From Desulfurococcus amylolyticus Z-533 (GTDB lineage: Archaea > Thermoproteota > Thermoprotei_A > Sulfolobales > Desulfurococcaceae), in NCBI RefSeq assembly GCF_000513855.1, contig NZ_KI911318.1, forward strand, positions 140,086 to 204,085: a stretch of DNA of 64,000 nucleotides, written 5' to 3'. Made by a program: the position numbers and the translations under genes. The notes under the pieces were generated by a model that was not told the DNA's origin, made no database searches, and saw nothing but the letters and a program-made list of their open reading frames with translations. Below are positions 34,661 through 42,741 of this stretch, in pieces. The stretch's first letter is position 1; each line of letters starts with the position of its first letter.

Positions 34661-35597
34661 ATATCCTCCGCCTCGAGAGCAGTAAATATATGAAGAACGG
34701 AGCCCCAATGAGTGAGGCGATGGCTCCAGCCGGTATTTCACTCCATATTACAGCGAAGAGCCTCCTGCTTGTAAAGTCGGTTACATAAAGTATTATAGAT
34801 GATGTGAAGGCCGCTAAAGGCGCGACAACCCTGTTATCACTCCTACCAGATAGGTACCTCGCTATATGTGGTGATGCCAATCCAATAAAACCTATTAAAC
34901 CGTAGAGTGAGGTAACGATACTGCTGGTTAAACCGGCGACAATTATTGAGATCAAGCGTATAACTCGGGGGTTAAACCCGGTTATTACTGAGAATTCATC
35001 GCTTACCTCCAGCGTGTTAAGGGGCTTTGCAAGAATGAGCATTATGGATGCTGAGATGACTAGGGGAATAGATAACATATATAACTTATCATTGGTGGCA
35101 ACTATGAAGCTTCCAACGAGAAGAAGCTGCGCATACGGGTAAACACGGATCGTTAGATAAGATAGGAGAGCCGATATGCCTGAGAAAAAAGAGTTAACGC
35201 CAATGCCGGCTAGCACATATGAAGTAGCTGTGCCGGATAACTTCTCCGCCAGTGTGATTGTGAGAAATAAGGCTAAAAGCCCGCCAAGCATCGAGGACAA
35301 TGGGGTAGCGAGAGTGAAGCCTCCAGCTATTAAAATACTTAGATAAGTAAACACAAGTGAGCCGCTTCCTATCCCGAGTATGTAGTGGTCTACTAGTGGA
35401 TTACGTAGTGAGGACTGAAGATATACTCCGGTTAAACCTATAATTATGCCGGTTGAAATCACTGAGAGAATCCTGCTTAATCTATAGTTAAATAATAATG
35501 AATTGTGTTGAACATCGTTGAGATCGCATATTAGCATTATGGAAAAAACAAGTAGTAGGCCTAGAAGCCAGAGATCTCTTTGCTTCATTTCCTCCAA
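34650..35597 (-). CDS. FecCD-family ABC permease, second system
   Basis: This 315-aa polytopic protein carries the family motifs LQSSLRNPLVDHYILGIGSG and LYGLIGFIGLASPHIARYL. Overlaps with the binding-protein gene (13 bp) and the ATPase gene (11 bp) show tight coupling. Expected to form the channel of an iron-siderophore, haem or cobalamin importer; the substrate cannot be read from the sequence. Confidence 0.93.
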   Translation of the reverse strand: MEEMKQRDLWLLGLLLVFSIMLICDLNDVQHNSLLFNYRLSRILSVISTGIIIGLTGVYLQSSLRNPLVDHYILGIGSGSLVFTYLSILIAGGFTLATPLSSMLGGLLALFLTITLAEKLSGTATSYVLAGIGVNSFFSGISALLSYLTIRVYPYAQLLLVGSFIVATNDKLYMLSIPLVISASIMLILAKPLNTLEVSDEFSVITGFNPRVIRLISIIVAGLTSSIVTSLYGLIGFIGLASPHIARYLSGRSDNRVVAPLAAFTSSIILYVTDFTSRRLFAVIWSEIPAGAIASLIGAPFFIYLLLSRRRIYGD

Positions 35598-36616
35598 TAC
35601 CTCTTTGCAAGCACCATGGTAATCAACGCTACTGAAGCGACGAGTACAATGATCGCCATGACTGAGTATGTTGATGACCCTTCACTACTGGTTACACGAA
35701 TAATATTTGACCGTGTTAAAACATTATAGATTACCTGGGGCGCATATATTATAAGGGGTCCCGGCCTCGAGATTATATCTGTTTCCGTCTGGTTTAATAC
35801 AATAATTGGTTTACCCAGATTAGTTAGCCCGCTCTCTTTTAACGTATTAGAGTTGGGGCCGATGTATGTAACTACTATGATGTCTGGATCCAACTCGACT
35901 ACCTTCTCGAGGCTTATGGATGACCATGAATATATATTGCTACAGGCATTCGATAAACCCAGTCTTTCAAGTATGTCATCTATGTATGTTCCTTTGCCAG
36001 CAACCCATATACCACTTGTTAAATCCACTATGATTAATACTTTGACACCCTTGTATTTACTAGTTATTAGATCCCTGTATTTACCTAGTTCACTCTCTAG
36101 TTTGATGGTGAAGTCGTCGGCTAGGCTAGTCTTATTTAAGAGCGTAGCAATGGTGTAGAAGTCGCTTAAAACATCTTGTATGCTTTTAGATGAACCACCA
36201 GCCAAGTATACTACGGTAATATTATAGTTCTTGAAGAAATCTAATAATGGAACATGAGCCCCTTTATCAGCTAAAACTATATCAGGGTTGATCCTGAGTA
36301 TTTCTTCGGCTCTTACAGTTGACCACCAGTACCCGCCGACATCAATTACACCATGTGTCTTGAGAATGCTTGAGATGTTAAACCATGTATCGCTCAACGA
36401 TATTGAATCAGCCCCCACTACTCTATCTAGTTCATCCAGGTAGGCAAGGATCTCCGTGATGGAGGGGCTGAGGGAAACTATTTTAGATGGTGTTTCACTA
36501 AGACTTATGGTTCTCCCTGTAGCATCCTGCACTACTATTCCGGCTTTTACAGGGATACTTGCAACTATAAGTAGGGCAAGTATTATTATATACCCGTATT
36601 TAATCTGCTTGGACAT
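35585..36616 (-). CDS. Substrate-binding protein of second FecBCD system, with C-terminal TM anchor
   Basis: The 343-aa product has an N-terminal signal segment (YGYIIILALLIVASIPVKAG). A BtuF/FecB fold follows (TPSKIVSLSPSITEILAYLD, then VGGYWWSTVRAEEILRINPD). A hydrophobic span near the C-terminus (VMAIIVLVASVALITMVLA) is followed by a basic end. It would thus be tethered at the C-terminus, as several archaeal surface proteins are. ATG 36616 is preferred for its GGTG nine bases upstream. Confidence 0.88.
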   Translation of the reverse strand: MSKQIKYGYIIILALLIVASIPVKAGIVVQDATGRTISLSETPSKIVSLSPSITEILAYLDELDRVVGADSISLSDTWFNISSILKTHGVIDVGGYWWSTVRAEEILRINPDIVLADKGAHVPLLDFFKNYNITVVYLAGGSSKSIQDVLSDFYTIATLLNKTSLADDFTIKLESELGKYRDLITSKYKGVKVLIIVDLTSGIWVAGKGTYIDDILERLGLSNACSNIYSWSSISLEKVVELDPDIIVVTYIGPNSNTLKESGLTNLGKPIIVLNQTETDIISRPGPLIIYAPQVIYNVLTRSNIIRVTSSEGSSTYSVMAIIVLVASVALITMVLAKRYWRK

Positions 36617-36778
36617 TTTGTCCAACACCAAACAATACTAGAAGCTATGCATCTTAAAAACATTTCCAGGAAGAGATAGACCAAATTAGATGAAATGTAA
36701 TGTAGTGATCCATGTTGCTGGGGATAACTATGTAGCGGACGCATCTGGACGGAGTTGATAACCCTTAAAGGGATTTAG

Positions 36779-37360
36779 TCAGATCATTGATTCTGTACAT
36801 ATGTTTACAAGGGCGTTGAGAACAGCTGACTCATATAGTAATGGTATGTGCTTTCTCCATAAAACTAATACTGAGTTGTTTTCTAGGAGAGTTGCAGGCA
36901 CAAGTTCGATGTATCTTCTACTAAGTTCTTCGGGGACCAATGGGAATACTATTCTATCTGGTACTATACCAATAACCTCTATACATTCTCTATCCCTTGT
37001 TTCAACAATGATCCAATCTCTTATCTCTACTATTTTTGACTCAACTTTTTTAAGGAGGTCTGGATCAACTGGGTGAAATATTGTGAGGAGGTATTGTTTA
37101 ACTGGTTGCGTAATTATCGATGCTTGATGAATACCCTCTGTTATGAATTCATATAGTTCCGGGCGTGTTTTCTGAAGTGATTTAACGTATTCATTTATCC
37201 GGCGTATTCTTCTCTCTCCTATACTGGTTCTCCTTGACACCGAGACTCTTCCAAGACCCTCCTTATGCATTCCCAGCATGACTACTAATAGCTCTGCTAC
37301 AGTGAATCCCGATTCCCTTGAAATATTCTTAATTGTTTCCAGTAAGCCGCAGTTGATCAC
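36779..37360 (-). CDS. Hypothetical protein with N-terminal winged-helix-like region
   Basis: This 193-aa protein begins with a helical region, TVAELLVVMLGMHKEGLGRV then SVSRRTSIGERRIRRINEYV, that looks like a winged-helix DNA-binding domain. The C-terminal half is mixed alpha/beta (VVETRDRECIEVIGIVPDRI). It may be a small archaeal regulator. It lies 9 bp after the nicotinamidase gene on the same strand. Not recognised further. Confidence 0.5.
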   Translation of the reverse strand: MINCGLLETIKNISRESGFTVAELLVVMLGMHKEGLGRVSVSRRTSIGERRIRRINEYVKSLQKTRPELYEFITEGIHQASIITQPVKQYLLTIFHPVDPDLLKKVESKIVEIRDWIIVETRDRECIEVIGIVPDRIVFPLVPEELSRRYIELVPATLLENNSVLVLWRKHIPLLYESAVLNALVNICTESMI

Positions 37361-37369
37361 TGTTAACCA

Positions 37370-37924
37370 CTATTTGCTGCTTATGAATTCTATTACTTCC
37401 CTGGACTTCATTATTCTGCATCCAAGTATGGTCTTCATATAGTTTAATGCCCATTCGTGGTCGCTTCTACTAAAAGCGCTCACTGCATCCTCGACCACTA
37501 TAACCTGGTACCTGTTATAGAATGCATCCATTGCCGTGTGGAGTACGCATATATGAGTATGTATACCTGTTATAATCACGGTGTCTACGCCTAGGTCTCT
37601 GAGTATGTAGTCTAGGCCTGTTTCCCTGAAGCCGCTATAGGATCTCTTATATAATACTATATCGCTTGGTCCAGGCCTCAGCTCCTCTATTATCTCCGAC
37701 TCTGGATCATTATGCATTGCATGCGGTCCCCATATGGATAACTCATGATCGAATGGGTAGTGGTGATCGGCTAGGTATATAACTGGGAATCCTCTTTTAT
37801 GCATGGTGCTCGTTAGATCCTTTATCACAGGGATTATTCTCGATGCCTCCGGACTTCTTAGTCTACCATGTACAAACTCTTTCAACATGTCCACTACTAG
37901 TAGAGCCGGCCTCAAGAACGACAC
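37370..37924 (-). CDS. pncA: Nicotinamidase-type cysteine hydrolase
   Basis: This isochorismatase-fold enzyme of 184 aa is likely to deamidate nicotinamide for NAD salvage. The catalytic triad is visible: Asp in LLVVDMLKEF, Lys in LYKRSYSGF and Cys in GIHTHICVLHTAMDA. A metal-binding DHHYPFDHE segment marks nicotinamidases. NadE, a later NAD enzyme, is at 51.7 kb. Confidence 0.85.
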   Translation of the reverse strand: MSFLRPALLVVDMLKEFVHGRLRSPEASRIIPVIKDLTSTMHKRGFPVIYLADHHYPFDHELSIWGPHAMHNDPESEIIEELRPGPSDIVLYKRSYSGFRETGLDYILRDLGVDTVIITGIHTHICVLHTAMDAFYNRYQVIVVEDAVSAFSRSDHEWALNYMKTILGCRIMKSREVIEFISSK

Positions 37925-37959
37925 CAGTTATTGATATAAGGTGGTTGAGGGAATTAAAA

Positions 37960-38027
37960 GTTAGTGTGATGACCGACTTCGGTTCTGAGTTAAAGCGATG
38001 AAGACCCGTGTGAGGGCTGATATTAAC
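37960..38027 (+). ncRNA. C/D-box guide sRNA
   Basis: All four boxes are present: C GTGATGA (37966-37972), D' CTGA (37985-37988), C' CGATGAA (37996-38002) and D CTGA (38017-38020). The guides are CCGACTTCGGTT, 12 nt before D', and about 14 nt before D ending GTGTGAGGG. GTTA at the 5' end can pair with TAAC at the 3' end. A TATA-like GATATAAG at 37933-37940 places the start near 37960. The guides direct 2'-O-methylation at the base paired five positions upstream of each D box; targets were not searched. Confidence 0.8.
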
Positions 38028-38105
38028 GGGATATACATCACACGTTGTCCCATGCAACCTTGGAAGCGTATTCCAGATATATATCGTATATATTGATAGG
38101 TAGTC

Positions 38106-38113
38106 TTTTTAAA
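38106..38113 (+). promoter_or_regulatory. TATA box for gdhA
   Basis: TTTTTAAA is placed so that transcription would begin near 38133, just before the GGTGATAA ribosome-binding site of gdhA. Confidence 0.5.
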
Positions 38114-38147
38114 GCATTCCAGGAATAATAGTTACTTGGTGATAAAT

Positions 38148-39428
38148 ATGAATGAGTATGCATCACTATATGAAAACGATCCAGTATATCAGATGGCTGT
38201 GAAGCAATTACGTGAATCAGCATCGCTTCTAGGATTATCCGATGAAATCGTCGAGATACTCAGACACCCGGAGAAACTGGTACAGGTTAAAATCACTATT
38301 AGGAGGGATAACGGTAAGCTAGAGATGTATCTAGGCTGGAGAAGCCAGCACAATAGTGCGCTGGGACCTTATAAGGGAGGAGTAAGATACGGTGAAGACG
38401 TGACTCCTGGTGAAGTAGTTGCTTTATCAATGTGGATGACCTGGAAGACCTCCCTAGCTGGCATTCCTTATGGCGGTGGAAAGGGGGGTGTAAGGGTTAA
38501 CCCGAAGGCTTTAAGCCAGAGAGAGCTAGAAGAGTTAAGCAGGAAGTTCTTTGCCGGCATAGCCAAGGACGTAGGCCCCGAGGTAGATATACCTGCCCCA
38601 GACGTATACACTAATCCACAAACAATGGCATGGTACTTCGATGAATATAGTAAGATAGTAGGGTACCAGGCGTGGGGAGTTGTTACCGCGAAGCCCGTGG
38701 AGCTTGGTGGATTATATGCAAGGGTTGTATCAACAGGGTATGGTACAGCTCTCACTGCAAGGGAGGCGGCTAAGAGATGGATAGGTGGATTGGCGGGTAA
38801 AACAGTTGCAATACATGGTTTCGGAAACGTTGGCATATATGCTGCGAAATATCTTACTGAATGGGGTGCAAGAGTGGTTGCTGTAAGTGATAGCAGTGGA
38901 TACATATATGATCCGAACGGATTAGACATCGAGGAAGCAATAAGGGTTAAGGAGACAACAGGCAAGGTGACAAACTATAAGAAGGGGGATGTAAAGGTCT
39001 CTGGAAACCATATGGAACTACTTGAATTACCCGTTGATATCCTAGTACCAGCTGCAACACAGGATGTTATAACAAAGGAAAACGTTAATAGAATAAAGGC
39101 TAAAGTCATTGCTGAGGGCGCTAATGGTCCAACCACGCCTGAAGCCGAGAAGGTATTGTATGAGAAAGGTGTAATCATAGTGCCAGATATATTAGCGAAC
39201 TCAGGAGGAGTAACGATGAGCTGGATCGAGTGGAGCCATAACAAGATGGGGTGCTGGCTCACTGATGAGGAGGCATTATCGAGGCTGGATAAAATGATGA
39301 CGCTGAACTTTAATAGGGTGTACGATGAGTGGAGAAAGAGGTTCTCAGAATATCCAATGAGGACTGCTGCCTACGCTATAGCTGTAGATCGTGTCGTAAA
39401 GGCTATGAAGCTAAGGGGATGGATCTAA
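38148..39428 (+). CDS. gdhA: Glutamate dehydrogenase
   Basis: Interconverts glutamate and 2-oxoglutarate plus ammonia, a major enzyme in peptide-fermenting hyperthermophiles. The catalytic region GPYKGGVRY and IPYGGGKGGV carries the active lysine; DVYTNPQTMAW follows. The Rossmann motif is AIHGFGNVGIYAAKYL. ATG 38148 is chosen with GGTGATAA upstream; GTG 38136 opens the frame. 426 aa, typical for the hexameric archaeal enzyme. Confidence 0.97.
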   Translation: MNEYASLYENDPVYQMAVKQLRESASLLGLSDEIVEILRHPEKLVQVKITIRRDNGKLEMYLGWRSQHNSALGPYKGGVRYGEDVTPGEVVALSMWMTWKTSLAGIPYGGGKGGVRVNPKALSQRELEELSRKFFAGIAKDVGPEVDIPAPDVYTNPQTMAWYFDEYSKIVGYQAWGVVTAKPVELGGLYARVVSTGYGTALTAREAAKRWIGGLAGKTVAIHGFGNVGIYAAKYLTEWGARVVAVSDSSGYIYDPNGLDIEEAIRVKETTGKVTNYKKGDVKVSGNHMELLELPVDILVPAATQDVITKENVNRIKAKVIAEGANGPTTPEAEKVLYEKGVIIVPDILANSGGVTMSWIEWSHNKMGCWLTDEEALSRLDKMMTLNFNRVYDEWRKRFSEYPMRTAAYAIAVDRVVKAMKLRGWI

Positions 39429-39682
39429 CCCTCGTTTTTTCCCCTCTTGTATAAAACTCTGTTATTTTTATCCCTGATCTCTTCAACCCTGTGCAATGGT
39501 ATGATCTCGTTATGTGTGTATATATATCCTGCCCGTAAATCGATTATTAACTCGCCGGGCACAGGCTTCAGGATTTCACCACTCTCTGCCCGGTATCTTA
39601 TGTAGATTACATAATTGTTTTTAAATCCGCCGAAAACTATTCTCCTAAGCCAGTTCTCTAACTCTCCTCTCTTACGTCCCAT
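39425..39682 (-). CDS. DUF504/UPF0248 family protein
   Basis: This 85-aa protein has the layout of the archaeal DUF504 family: an N-terminal helix, YVIYIRYRAESGE, and a C-terminal HNEIIPLHRVEEIRDKNNRV where the family has its conserved histidine-arginine pair. Function is unknown. It overlaps the gdhA stop by 4 bp in convergent orientation. The ATG at 39682 appears to lack a ribosome-binding site. Confidence 0.7.
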   Translation of the reverse strand: MGRKRGELENWLRRIVFGGFKNNYVIYIRYRAESGEILKPVPGELIIDLRAGYIYTHNEIIPLHRVEEIRDKNNRVLYKRGKNEG

Positions 39683-39741
39683 ATCTACTTAAGCCACCTT
39701 CAAGCACCCGGTCTAAGTGATCCGTTTGAGACTACTTATAG

Positions 39742-39756
39742 CTTAACCTGGTTAAG
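39742..39756. promoter_or_regulatory. Operator-like palindrome between divergent genes
   Basis: CTTAACC-T-GGTTAAG is a perfect dyad with seven-base arms. It lies in the 183-bp gap between the divergent genes at 39682 (minus) and 39866 (plus). It could bind a dimeric regulator; no factor is known. Confidence 0.4.
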
Positions 39757-39865
39757 TGGGCCTCGATTTAAGAGATAGTGGTTTTTAATTCCTTCTCTAA
39801 TAATTTATCAGGTAAAGTCATGGTAAGTGATGCTACCAGCGTCTCAATTAGTATGAGGGGTAGTT

Positions 39866-40108
39866 ATGAGTAGGAAGAAAATAATGGGGCTGATAATCAC
39901 TTTTAGCACATTTGTCTTCAGCGTCATTTACACCTATTTACTGTTCTTCTCCACACACCAAGTCCAGGCTCTGACATTAAAGCTCACAGTATATTTCTTT
40001 GTAATCGTTTTACTAGCATCCCTATTTATAGTCGGTTACACCTTACTGAGGACAAACGTGTTTCCTCCGGAGGAGGTTGAAGAAACTGTTTCCAGTGAGA
40101 AGGCCTAG
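39866..40108 (+). CDS. Small two-TM membrane protein
   Basis: This 80-aa protein has a basic N-terminus (MSRKKIMG), two membrane spans at about residues 7-30 and 40-62, and an acidic cytoplasmic tail (PPEEVEETVSSEKA). Not recognised. It ends at the left arm of an inverted repeat (40108-40120 with 40183-40195). Confidence 0.5.
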   Translation: MSRKKIMGLIITFSTFVFSVIYTYLLFFSTHQVQALTLKLTVYFFVIVLLASLFIVGYTLLRTNVFPPEEVEETVSSEKA

Positions 40109-40685
40109 GGATACAGGGGGTTCAGGTCTCACATAGGTTTATATAAATTTATTTAAATTGGTTTCATCCCCTCGTTTTTGTTCCCCCTGTATCCCCTTTG
40201 GGCTTGCATACGGCTTGAGGGCGTTCAGGGTGACATCACATCTTGAATTAAGGAATAGGTTTATGCATGCTACCCTATCCCTGTTTTCCGTGAACCCAGT
40301 GCTCCGGGTTCTTGATGATCCTGTAGCCTTCGATAGTTCGCCGTGTAAACATCATATACAGAAAGTATAGGAAAGGTGTGTATGCAATAATATATCAGAA
40401 GACTATCACCAATACTACAAACCATTATAAAACCAGAAACAGCTTGGTGAGGCTATAGGGGCATTGTTCCAGGCCTAGGCGGGCTAAATCTAGATAGGGA
40501 GTGTGTTAAGTTCACCTCGGCATCCGTCCATGAGCCTATGGGGTGGGATTGAAGAGCTCTCTAGGCTAGGTGGAAGCCCCTAGGTGCATCCATGAAATTA
40601 TATAAAATGACTTGGAATAAGCACCTAGTGAGAGACGGCTGGTTGTTCCACATGTTTACACTTACAAACCCGTGGAGTTGTAGTG
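40109..40685. other. Gene-free interval with a 13-bp inverted repeat and dispersed element copy B
   Basis: GGGATACAGGGGG (40108-40120) and CCCCCTGTATCCC (40183-40195) are exact reverse complements about 62 bp apart; the spacer holds TTTATATAAATTTATTTAAA. From about 40500 to 40630 lies dispersed element B. The remaining small open frames show no protein-like character. Confidence 0.5.
40577..40629 (-). repeat. Dispersed intergenic element, copy B (extended homology to 40500)
   Basis: On the minus strand it reads CTAGGTGCTTATTCCAAGTC, then TTTTATATAATTTCATGG, then ATGCACCTAG. The ends CTAGGTGC and GCACCTAG are perfect inverted repeats. Similarity to copy C continues on this strand through CCTAGAGAG and CACCCCATAGGCTCATGGA (to about 40525). 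Confidence 0.8.
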
Positions 40686-41786
40686 TTATTTTTCACGGTA
40701 CGCTAGTTTTTCCAGGAGCCATTTTAATATGTTGACTGCTTGAGCTGATATTTCCTTGGATTCCTCGAGTGCTTTCAGGGCGTTTTCCACATGTTTCTTT
40801 ATCAGCTCCTCATTATATTCCAGGCTGCCTGTTTCACGGACTATCTCCTGTATGAATTTTACGTGTTCCTGGGTTACTTCATTTGTTCTCAGCACATCAT
40901 ATATCTCACTTAGCCGTCTCCTTACCTCGTGGTCTCCGAGCTCGTATGCCTTCACTACCAGGAGCGTCTTTTTCTTACCCCTGACATCGCTTCCAACGGG
41001 TTTACCTGTCTGCCGTGGGTCACCGTAGAGGCCTATGATATCATCTCTCAGCTGGAACGCTATACCGGCTGGGATAGCGTAGGAGGTGAGCTCTCGTAGT
41101 ATTTTCTCACTGTATTTCCCAGATGCTATCACGCCTAAGTGCAAGGGTAGTTCTATAGTGTAGGAGGCTGTCTTAAGGGTGTGGACTAATAGTACATCTC
41201 TCTCGGATACGTTGCCCAGTGGTTTATTGGAAAGCAGGACGTCTAGGTATTGCCCATAGGCGACCATCCTCAACCCCCTACTATATGTTTCCAGTAGCCT
41301 TCTTAATGTTTCCCCAGGTAAATTCGCTCTTGAAATATATTCAACGGCTGTCGCCTCCAAGTAGTCTCCAACTGTTATGGCTTGCGAATCACCGTAATGT
41401 ACGCAGTCTCCCTTCATCTCTTTTAGACATTTATCCCTGAACCATGCGTGTACAGTTGGACCGCCCCGGCGGAGCTCATCCCTATCCATTACATCATCGT
41501 GTATAAGGAGATAGCTTTGAAGTAGCTCAATCCCACTCATTACATTTGTTATAGTTGCTAGATCACCGCTTCCCCATTCCCTGCTCCAGTAGCCCACGAG
41601 AGCTAGAAACGCCCTCAGCCTTTTACCGCCTCTTAGAGTGTAATCCGAGGCTATCTCGATAATATCATATGTAAGCGGTGAAACAGAGGATGCCTCTTCT
41701 CTTAGTTTTGAAAATACTGTTTTCAAGTTGTCCTCAACAAGTTTCACACTATATTTCAGCAACTCATCGTAATTTATTTGGCCCAT
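40686..41786 (-). CDS. Polyprenyl (geranylgeranyl-type) diphosphate synthase
   Basis: Trans-isoprenyl diphosphate synthase making C15-C25 chains for archaeal ether lipids. The GGKRLRAFLAL motif near residue 50 binds isopentenyl diphosphate. The first aspartate-rich motif is LIHDDVMDRDELRRGG and the second FQLRDDIIGLYGD. ATG 41786 gives 366 aa and puts GGK at the expected distance, with GGTG upstream. The frame is open to 41942 and would add 52 residues of uncertain reality. Chain length cannot be told with confidence. Confidence 0.9.
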   Translation of the reverse strand: MGQINYDELLKYSVKLVEDNLKTVFSKLREEASSVSPLTYDIIEIASDYTLRGGKRLRAFLALVGYWSREWGSGDLATITNVMSGIELLQSYLLIHDDVMDRDELRRGGPTVHAWFRDKCLKEMKGDCVHYGDSQAITVGDYLEATAVEYISRANLPGETLRRLLETYSRGLRMVAYGQYLDVLLSNKPLGNVSERDVLLVHTLKTASYTIELPLHLGVIASGKYSEKILRELTSYAIPAGIAFQLRDDIIGLYGDPRQTGKPVGSDVRGKKKTLLVVKAYELGDHEVRRRLSEIYDVLRTNEVTQEHVKFIQEIVRETGSLEYNEELIKKHVENALKALEESKEISAQAVNILKWLLEKLAYREK

Positions 41787-41965
41787 GTATACACCCACAT
41801 ATTTCTTATTAAGGACTTCAATAATAAGCTTAGGCTCCTGTATCATCAAGTAGCTCCCAGTATACTCAGGGTATTTTCCCATAAACCGGTCTAGGAAGTC
41901 AGGTAACCTGAAATATGATAATGTTATATCCTGCTCCCCCATCAGCTTCTATTTCTCCCTTGAAA

Positions 41966-41996
41966 GCCTCATCCTTCAGGGCAGGGAAGAGGTCAG
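41966..41996 (+). mobile_element. IS605-type end-like remnant
   Basis: CCTCATCCTTCAGGGCAGGG followed by AAGAGGTCAGAC resembles the ends of archaeal IS605/TnpB elements and the segments at 24585-24615 and 20627-20651. No transposase is present nearby. Confidence 0.3.
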
Positions 41997-42061
41997 ACTC
42001 ATCTGCATCATCTACGAAAATATAATTTATACCCGGGATATAAGAAGACATGTGATGCAAT

Positions 42062-42715
42062 ATGGCTAGAATACTTCAAGTCGCGCTTGACCTAGCAGAG
42101 CTAACGAAATCTGTTGACATAGCAACCAAGATAGCTTCACATGTACAGTGTAAAAATATATGGCTTGAAGTAGGCACACCCCTATTGAAGGCGTGGGGCA
42201 AGATAGCTGTAAAAGCATTGAAGAACCTGACAAACTGCTTCATACTAGTGGATACTAAAACCATTGACGTACCCTCTATAGAGGGCGGTATAGTACTTGA
42301 TGCAGGCGGCGACGCTTTCACGGTGCTAGGTGTAGCCGATGACGAGGTGGTTAAGGAGGCGGTTGAGACTGCTAGGTCCCGTAGCAAGCTGGTTGTGGCC
42401 GACCTCATAAGTCATCCATCCCCTGTTAACAGGGCTATCGAGTTGGATAGGTTGGGTGTGGATGTGGTATTATATCATGTAGGTATAAGTGTTCAAAAAG
42501 CCAGGGGTATAACTGCAACCCATATGCTTAAGGAAATAGAGAATCTAAGGAGAAGCATCTCGGCTAAAATAGCTGTAGCCGGCGGGATAAAGCCTGGAGA
42601 TGTCAGAGAACTGGTTTCGAGAGGGGTTGACATCATAGTGGTGGGGGGTGCTATAACAAAGGCATCTAATCCCCTTGAAGTAGTGGATGAAATACTCGGT
42701 AAGCTTTCACAATAA
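42062..42715 (+). CDS. 3-hexulose-6-phosphate synthase (OMP decarboxylase superfamily)
   Basis: The 217-aa protein has the HPS patterns LQVALDLAEL, WLEVGTPLLKAWG, VDTKTIDV and LGVADDEVVKEAV, with C-terminal VAVAGGIKPG-type VAGGIKPGDV and IIVVGGAITKASNP. In archaea HPS supplies ribulose 5-phosphate from fructose 6-phosphate by the reverse ribulose monophosphate pathway. OMP decarboxylase is the alternative, but KxD..DxPST-type motifs are absent. A TATA-like TATAATTTAT lies at 42021-42030. Confidence 0.87.
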   Translation: MARILQVALDLAELTKSVDIATKIASHVQCKNIWLEVGTPLLKAWGKIAVKALKNLTNCFILVDTKTIDVPSIEGGIVLDAGGDAFTVLGVADDEVVKEAVETARSRSKLVVADLISHPSPVNRAIELDRLGVDVVLYHVGISVQKARGITATHMLKEIENLRRSISAKIAVAGGIKPGDVRELVSRGVDIIVVGGAITKASNPLEVVDEILGKLSQ

Positions 42716-42741
42716 CATGAGGCGGTGGAGTTATAGGTAGG

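Noticed and set aside
34661..34741. N-terminal extension of the second ABC ATPase
   Set aside because: The extension overlaps conserved permease coding sequence in another frame; ATG 34660 with GGAGG gives the usual ATPase start.
40158..40370. 70-aa ORF in the gap before the polyprenyl synthase
   Set aside because: No ribosome-binding site, no protein-like pattern, and it overlaps the inverted repeat; treated as non-coding.
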